From positions 19,633-44,586 of the forward strand of contig BMAT01005048.1 of assembly GCA_019649035.1 (NCBI GenBank): DNA of 24,954 nt, written 5' to 3'. This DNA is from Elysia marginata (taxonomy: Eukaryota; Mollusca; Gastropoda; Plakobranchidae). The notes beneath the pieces are model-generated. The model searched no databases. It had not been told where the DNA came from and worked only from the letters and a program-made list of their open reading frames with translations. The position numbers and the translations under genes were made by a program. Of the stretch, positions 22,547 to 24,954 are shown one piece after another; the stretch's first letter is position 1; every line of letters starts with the position of its first letter.

Positions 22547-22913
22547 ATGTCTCTCCTGAGATCTTTCCCTTCCTAATCTCATTCTCTCTCCTTCTCATAC
22601 TCTCTATCTCCATCTCTCTCTATCTCTATATTACCAACCCTGTCTACTTGTCTTCCGCCCACTCTTTTTTAAATTATCTCTGCCTCTTCATCCTTCTTGT
22701 TCACCCCCTCTCTCTCTCTGTCCCTCTCTCTCTCTCTTTCTCTCTTTCGCTCTCACTCTAGAAAAGCTACAACCACAAGCTTACCTTCTCTTAAATGCTG
22801 GACATTTAGCTTCTGAGCCTCAAGGTAGATGGAGTTGGACACGTCGTGAGACAAACCTTTCTTCAGTTCCCACTGGTGCAGCTTGTGAGCAAAGTCAGCT
22901 GTGACCTTGTATT
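9882..22913 (-). CDS. coiled-coil protein with a long disordered Ser/Pro/Gln-rich tail (nine-exon gene model, 5' end outside window)
   Basis: Gene-level entry. Joining 22785-22913, 21412-21616, 19022-19155, 17995-18149, 17423-17525, 16655-16731, 15690-15908, 14248-14341 and 9882-13003 on the minus strand gives one open frame of about 1,410 residues. All eight junctions agree in phase and all introns begin GT and end AG. The first seven exons encode heptad-like, Glu/Lys/Gln-rich helix (coiled coil) with one acidic disordered insert. The last exon alone encodes about 1,039 residues of low-complexity sequence. The architecture suggests a cytoskeletal or adaptor scaffold, but that is inference from composition. 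I recall no family that matches with certainty, so no symbol is given. The start codon lies beyond the right edge, or in unrecognised exons past 22913. Confidence 0.8.
13004..14247 (-). other. intron between the small hinge exon and the terminal exon
   Basis: This 1.24-kb AT-rich intron runs from a weak donor, CAG|GTTGGC (GT at 14247-14246), to the tandem acceptor at 13005-13002. I see no repeat or further exon in it. Confidence 0.65.
14248..14341 (-). CDS. small internal exon (94 nt) of the coiled-coil gene
   Basis: The acceptor is CATTTTTAACCAG (AG at 14343-14342) and the donor is TTTCAG|GTTGGC. The exon reads MEITAKPRVEVQPDG, then SSRQIDAPHVNIPYIS, plus one base. It begins on a codon boundary, as the previous exon (15690-15908) ends. 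Its single extra G plus the AG at the start of the terminal exon makes GAG (Glu), so it is the piece that reconciles the phases of its two neighbours. Its balanced, unrepetitive amino-acid composition in AT-rich DNA supports real coding. The donor is weaker than the others in the gene, which would suit optional inclusion. Confidence 0.72.
14541..14550 (+). repeat. SINE target-site duplication, left copy
   Basis: TATCTGCTGT directly precedes the SINE. It matches TATCTGATGT at 14815-14824, directly after the SINE tail, at nine of ten positions. This is the mark left by target-primed reverse transcription. Confidence 0.75.
14551..14814 (+). mobile_element. tRNA-derived SINE, apparently full length
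   Basis: The element opens GCGGGGTGAGTGGTGGCGCA. Its A box TGGCGCAGTCGG (14564-14575) fits TRGCNNAGYNGG fully, and its B box TGTTCGATGCC (14611-14621) is close to GGTTCGANNCC. The two are spaced as in a tRNA. A tRNA-unrelated body of about 150 bases follows, including CTCGGGACGAAAGTAAACG and CGGCAAACTACCTCACTGTG. The element ends in CTTTA-type short repeats. Ten-base target duplications flank it exactly. The family is not identified. Such elements are transcribed by RNA polymerase III and copied by a partner LINE. Confidence 0.85.
14815..14824 (+). repeat. SINE target-site duplication, right copy
   Basis: TATCTGATGT follows the CTTTA tail directly and differs from the left copy (14541-14550) by one base. 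Confidence 0.75.
15690..15908 (-). CDS. coiled-coil gene, exon (73 codons)
   Basis: The acceptor is TTCGACCTCCAG (AG at 15910-15909) and the donor is GCTCAG|GTGAGT. The exon runs from MNNLRLSHLERNREI through LLLQEVNNLLLQADITRRE to LRRWNTFSGSDRN and PPQAQ. The first 50 residues follow a leucine-rich heptad pattern typical of a coiled coil. The end turns basic, Ser/Pro-rich and presumably unstructured, marking the end of the helical half of the protein. It is phase 0 at both ends. This is one of the two most motif-rich stretches in the gene and a good query for identifying the family. Confidence 0.88.
15909..16654 (-). other. intron with a (CT)n tract
   Basis: A 0.75-kb intron between donor CAG|GTATGT (GT at 16654-16653) and the acceptor at 15910-15909. 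It contains the CT microsatellite at 16085-16140 and nothing else recognisable. Confidence 0.75.
16085..16140. repeat. (CT)n microsatellite
   Basis: A near-perfect CT dinucleotide run on the plus strand. It lies in an intron of the minus-strand gene, so the transcript would carry (AG)n. Confidence 0.93.
16655..16731 (-). CDS. coiled-coil gene, exon (77 nt)
   Basis: A strong acceptor TTTTTGTTTGCAG (AG at 16733-16732) and donor GTCCAG|GTATGT. Two bases complete an Ala codon begun in the preceding exon, followed by EESKKSMALSNFEKLYSHAM and KLQVQ. The sequence is helix-forming and charged, continuing the coiled coil. It is too short to be noticed by length and is supported by splice sites and phase on both sides. 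Confidence 0.83.
16732..17422 (-). other. intron, AT-rich
   Basis: A 0.69-kb intron, unusually rich in TATCT-like and ATCAATTAAT-like AT motifs. No exon or mobile element seen. Confidence 0.7.
17423..17525 (-). CDS. coiled-coil gene, exon (103 nt)
   Basis: The acceptor is CCCTGTTTAG (AG at 17527-17526) and the donor is TCAG|GTCTGT. The exon encodes VGKWQSIDGEETVHTQLVEL then VDQMRNMLVQASHS plus one base. Hydrophobic residues at heptad spacing (L, V, M, L) support continued helix. It starts on a codon boundary, as the previous exon ends. Confidence 0.83.
17526..17994 (-). other. intron, AT-rich
   Basis: A 469-base intron from donor GCA|GTGAGT (GT at 17994-17993) to the acceptor at 17527-17526. 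An open frame on the plus strand (17762-17959) crosses it but has no supporting motif. Confidence 0.7.
17995..18149 (-). CDS. coiled-coil gene, exon (155 nt)
   Basis: The acceptor is TTATCATCCTCATCCAG (AG at 18151-18150) and the donor is GCCGCA|GTGAGT. Two bases complete an Ala codon, followed by RFHRELALGSIAEPVKLEVG and ELESTITTMEEKIKAMENLG, ending ERLALSMESAA. The second half is a regular amphipathic helix (I-x-x-M-x-x-x-I-x-x-M). An alternative AG at 18140 would remove a few residues, but the chosen acceptor has the better pyrimidine tract and keeps the frame with the upstream exon. Confidence 0.83.
18150..19021 (-). other. intron, no distinct content
   Basis: A 0.87-kb intron from donor ATGG|GTGAGT (GT at 19021-19020) to the acceptor at 18151-18150. 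No repeat or exon was recognised. A plus-strand open frame at 18585-18791 lacks any support. Confidence 0.7.
19022..19155 (-). CDS. coiled-coil gene, exon (134 nt)
   Basis: The acceptor is TTGTCATACAG (AG at 19157-19156). One base completes a Thr codon, then LERANLQLIENLQQKEMEYE, TVQQQVTEVNRKLAKV and KEEHAREM, plus one base. This is the clearest coiled-coil segment in the protein: long, almost free of Pro and Gly, rich in Glu, Gln, Lys and Leu, with heptad hydrophobics. The donor GTGAGT is near-ideal. Confidence 0.88.
19156..21411 (-). other. large intron (2.3 kb) with a (GA)n tract and repeat-like sequence
   Basis: This is the longest complete intron of the gene. It contains a (GA)n microsatellite at 20363-20418. 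A stretch near 21060-21240, including GGGTACCCATTTTACAGGTG, has the look of a worn interspersed repeat. Open frames at 19501-19907 overlap on both strands, have no motif and are not called. Confidence 0.65.
20363..20418. repeat. (GA)n microsatellite
   Basis: About twenty GA dinucleotides, then GATAGAGAAAGAGAGAGA. An Arg-Glu open frame across it is a repeat artefact. Confidence 0.93.
21412..21616 (-). CDS. coiled-coil gene, acidic exon (205 nt)
   Basis: The acceptor follows a long pyrimidine-rich stretch ending CAATGGCAG (AG at 21618-21617). The donor is GACAC|GTAAGT. The exon's first two bases plus the G from the exon before make Glu, then SERQKPVRFSLSAEEAAGEA. A run rich in Asp, Glu, Gly and Thr follows (positions about 21440-21550, including DEDDDDVDGG), then TSVTEECLIKSNID. 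The acidic run carries little helix-forming content and would be a flexible, negatively charged linker splitting the coiled coil. The ATG at the exon border could look like a start codon, but the flanking acceptor and the in-frame upstream exon favour an internal exon. Confidence 0.82.
21617..22784 (-). other. intron with several CT-rich tracts
   Basis: A 1.17-kb intron from donor GAAG|GTAAGC (GT at 22784-22783) to the acceptor at 21618-21617. CT-rich plus-strand tracts at about 22515-22640 and 22705-22757 would appear as GA-rich RNA shortly after the donor. A G-run at 22206-22218 lies in the middle. Confidence 0.7.
22515..22757. repeat. compound (CT)n microsatellite region
   Basis: Several CT runs separated by mixed pyrimidine-rich sequence (22515-22546, 22578-22634, 22705-22757). 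Confidence 0.88.
22785..22913 (-). CDS. coiled-coil gene, first exon visible in the window (129 nt)
   Basis: The acceptor is TTTATATTTCTCCATTTGCAAAAG (AG at 22915-22914) and the donor is AGAAG|GTAAGC. After two bases of an open codon it reads YKVTADFAHKLHQWELKKGL, then SHDVSNSIYLEAQKLNVQHL and RE plus one base. It is helix-forming, with a Trp in a charged context. Because it starts inside a codon and has an acceptor, at least one more coding exon must lie upstream, to the right. Confidence 0.8.
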
Positions 22914-23165
22914 CTTTTGCAAATGGAGAAATATAAAAATGGAATCCTCAGCAATATTTCTCTACAAATTGGTAACTGTATATTTTTATCTTTAATGTTC
23001 CGCAACACACAAGTTTCAATTCATTTCATGTTCCAGCGACACGAGGTCTCGAATCAAATCGGTATCCACCAGGTCTTGAGCCCAACGCGCACGTGTAATT
23101 AACCTTACAGAAGAACGATAAAAATTTACGTTAAACTTAAGGTTTGATCATAGTAAATCAGGCAT

Positions 23166-23232
23166 GGGGATTCGCACCGCCTTTAGAACACAGCTACTCT
23201 ATGGCTGCATATTTAATCCTCGGTTTCTGCCA
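23166..23232 (-). mobile_element. decayed tRNA-like sequence (SINE head remnant)
   Basis: On the minus strand, GCAGCCATAGAGTAGCTG resembles a worn A box. GGCGGTGCGAATCCCCATG is one base from a canonical B box (GGTTCGAATCCCC). The spacing is short, so this is a remnant and not a functional tRNA gene. Confidence 0.4.
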
Positions 23233-24490
23233 TTCAGAAGTTGTTAATTATACATAATAGTCTTTTTTCTGGCTTACTTTCACCATAGGTGAGAGCATTA
23301 TTGAATATTGGCTTATGTCGCATATGGAAATAATGACACAAATGTACAAAGTTGTTCCCTATCGTGTAGAATCAAATCTTAAAAAAACGTTACACAGAAC
23401 TTGAACCTTACAAGAATTATTGCTGCGATTCGATCACGAATTTTCAATTTTAGTACCAGAGCACCCCTTGTTGCACCAACTTTAGTAGCTAGTAATGCCT
23501 TGCGAAATCGATTTTATTGTATTGCCATCGTCCTGCGTCGGGAAAAGCAATGACCCTCTTATCGATTTTTAAAAGAGCTCAAGTTTTTTTTTTTAAAGAT
23601 GAACTCTTGTATTGTTAGGCGGCAACTTTTAAAGGATTCACAAAAAATATCCATGGATATAATAGCCCGCGATCGAAACTAGGTTATTTTAAGAATTAAG
23701 AATAAAGTCTGTTTTTACGCGACCTCGTCTATATCCTGTGTTTATAATAAGAAGAATATTATTTGATATAAGAAACTCGTTGTCTAAGCTTGATCAAAAC
23801 AGTTTTCAGTGAAAAATTAGTGGTCGAGGGAGATAATTACCTCAGTAGAATTAATTATTCAAACCAAGTAACCCGAATACGTTTAAGCCGAATTAGTTTA
23901 ATTACAGAGCCGCCATAATCAAACCCGCCAAGGCGGAAATAAAATTATCACCGTTATTGACATCTTAATTGCTCTGAAATCAAATTAGCAGGTCTAGTTG
24001 TGAAGTATGAGGCTTTCCTTGCGTTCTAAATAATTACACAAATTTTATCGTCGTTGTCTTTTATTTCTTTATCTTCCTCGTCGTCGTCTTCTTCTTTTTC
24101 CTCTGCTGTTTTCCACATGGTCTCCTTTTCCCTCTTATACTTTTTTCTTGTATTTCGACTTAGTTTTCTTTTGTTTCTTCTAACCCTCCTTATGGCAGTC
24201 TTTTTCATCTTATTTCCCGTTTTCTATTCCGTTTAATTCTGTGTAGTGAAAAGCTATTTAACCATTGAAGTAGTTGTAAAAAGCTTTTTTAATCGGTTGA
24301 GGAAGTTATCTTCGTAGGCTTGCATCATTGCAATTGAAAGACTTTAAGTTCAATAATTGTGCATATTACGTTTAATTCATAATATAAATTTGTGAGTTTC
24401 AAGGTATAAATATCTCAACGACAATAAAAAATTTCTATCCATACTTTTGTTGAGTTACTTTGGTTACGAGCTAGTAACGCTTAGTCTTTG

Positions 24491-24534
<44 letters not shown>
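24491..24534. repeat. (AAT)n microsatellite, retroposon tail
   Basis: About fourteen perfect AAT units, directly next to the AGCGCT-containing element. On the minus strand it would be the 3' (ATT)n tail. Confidence 0.93.
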
Positions 24535-24600
24535 GTATCTAAATTTATATAGCGCTTTTTACAATAATTTTAAAGTCTCAAAGCGCTTGACAAAATAAAA
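24535..24600 (-). mobile_element. 3' end of a non-LTR retroposon (AGCGCTATATAAA tail module)
   Basis: On the minus strand the sequence runs CAAGCGCTTTGAGACTTTAA, then TGTAAAAAGCGCTATATAAA and an (ATT)n run. This end module, with inverted AGCGCTTT/AAAGCGCT arms, recurs widely in marine invertebrate genomes as the 3' end of short interspersed elements (family knowledge recalled, not searched). The 5' extent of this copy, toward higher coordinates, could not be set. Confidence 0.6.
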
Positions 24601-24954
24601 GCTACACAGTTTCTTTCATACAAGTTTTCAAAAACATTGATAACGTAGACAATTGGAAATTGAAGAAAAAAAATCAATTAAAAAAACAAAGATAAATATA
24701 TCAAATACAAGAAAACATGGACAAGAAAAATTGTAAATTTAGGGTTCTAATAAATTTCTTATAATGGTTCAGTTTTTAAATAAGTATGTTATGGGATGAT
24801 AGCAATGAAGTCCAATCACAAAATTGTACATATTTTGTCTTGATTTTATTAGCATTTTAAAATCACTCGTTTCATGTCCATTAAGAGATATAAAAGTTCT
24901 AATTCTAAATTTTACATTTAATGAGATTTGTCGATGAGACCTAATTAGTTTGTT

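Larger units (their letters stand above)
22914..24954 (-). other. upstream intron or flank of the coiled-coil gene
   Basis: At least 2 kb with no exon I can support. It contains a decayed tRNA-like sequence (23166-23232, minus), a pyrimidine-rich tract (about 24054-24200) whose open frames on both strands are compositional artefacts, and a retroposon tail with its (AAT)n run near the right end. Confidence 0.6.

Noticed and set aside
23045..23100. Possible additional tRNA-like B box (GGTCTCGAATC)
   Set aside because: There is no matching A box at tRNA spacing, so it is too weak to list.
24026..24236. Lys/Glu-rich (minus) and Ser/Phe/Leu-rich (plus) open frames
   Set aside because: Both are compositional products of a pyrimidine-rich tract, with no splice or domain support.

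Overview
This window is nuclear DNA from an animal. It is AT-rich, most of it is intron or intergenic, and the coding blocks are short pieces flanked by consensus GT/AG splice sites. The gene content (a zona pellucida-domain protein and a large coiled-coil/disordered protein), a tRNA-derived SINE, CT/GA/ATT microsatellites and an AGCGCTATATAAA-type retroposon tail fit a lophotrochozoan, most probably a mollusc. The species assignment is inference. There are no bacterial-type operons, CRISPR arrays, rRNA genes or intact tRNA genes. LAYOUT. (1) 1-2857, plus strand: the 3' end of a ZP-domain gene. Three exons (263-405, 1967-2075, 2309-2857) join in frame into the ZP-C half. A 21-bp/7-residue Thr-Lys-Ser repeat, a polybasic cleavage site and an ILSVGP-type hydrophobic patch follow. 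Earlier exons lie left of the window. (2) 2858-9881: about 7 kb between the convergent 3' ends of the two genes, filled with simple repeats, a 49-bp tandem repeat, short hairpins, a decayed tRNA-like SINE head and one unexplained block of higher GC. No gene is supported here. (3) 9882-22913, minus strand: a nine-exon 3' portion of one gene. It runs from an exon at 22785-22913 to a 3.1-kb terminal exon ending at 9882. All eight junctions agree in phase and yield about 1,410 residues. First comes roughly 370 residues of mostly charged coiled coil, interrupted by one Asp/Glu/Gly-rich exon. A small hinge exon (14248-14341) follows, then a tail of about 1,039 residues rich in Ser, Pro and Gln that looks disordered and carries many basic-Ser motifs. 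I do not recognise the family with confidence. (4) 22914-24954: an upstream intron or flank of that gene, with a decayed tRNA-like sequence, a pyrimidine-rich tract and the (AAT)n-tailed end of a retroposon. MAIN POINTS. The 94-nt exon at 14248-14341 is too short to stand out as an open frame, but it is needed to keep the minus gene in frame. Next to it, the terminal exon has two acceptor AGs two bases apart, so skipping the small exon would either keep the frame or stop at the third codon. An intact SINE with a 10-bp target-site duplication sits just upstream of the small exon. The ZP protein has its mucin-like minisatellite at an unusual place, between the ZP-C cysteines and the cleavage site. 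The two genes are unrelated neighbours, and nothing in the sequence links their functions.
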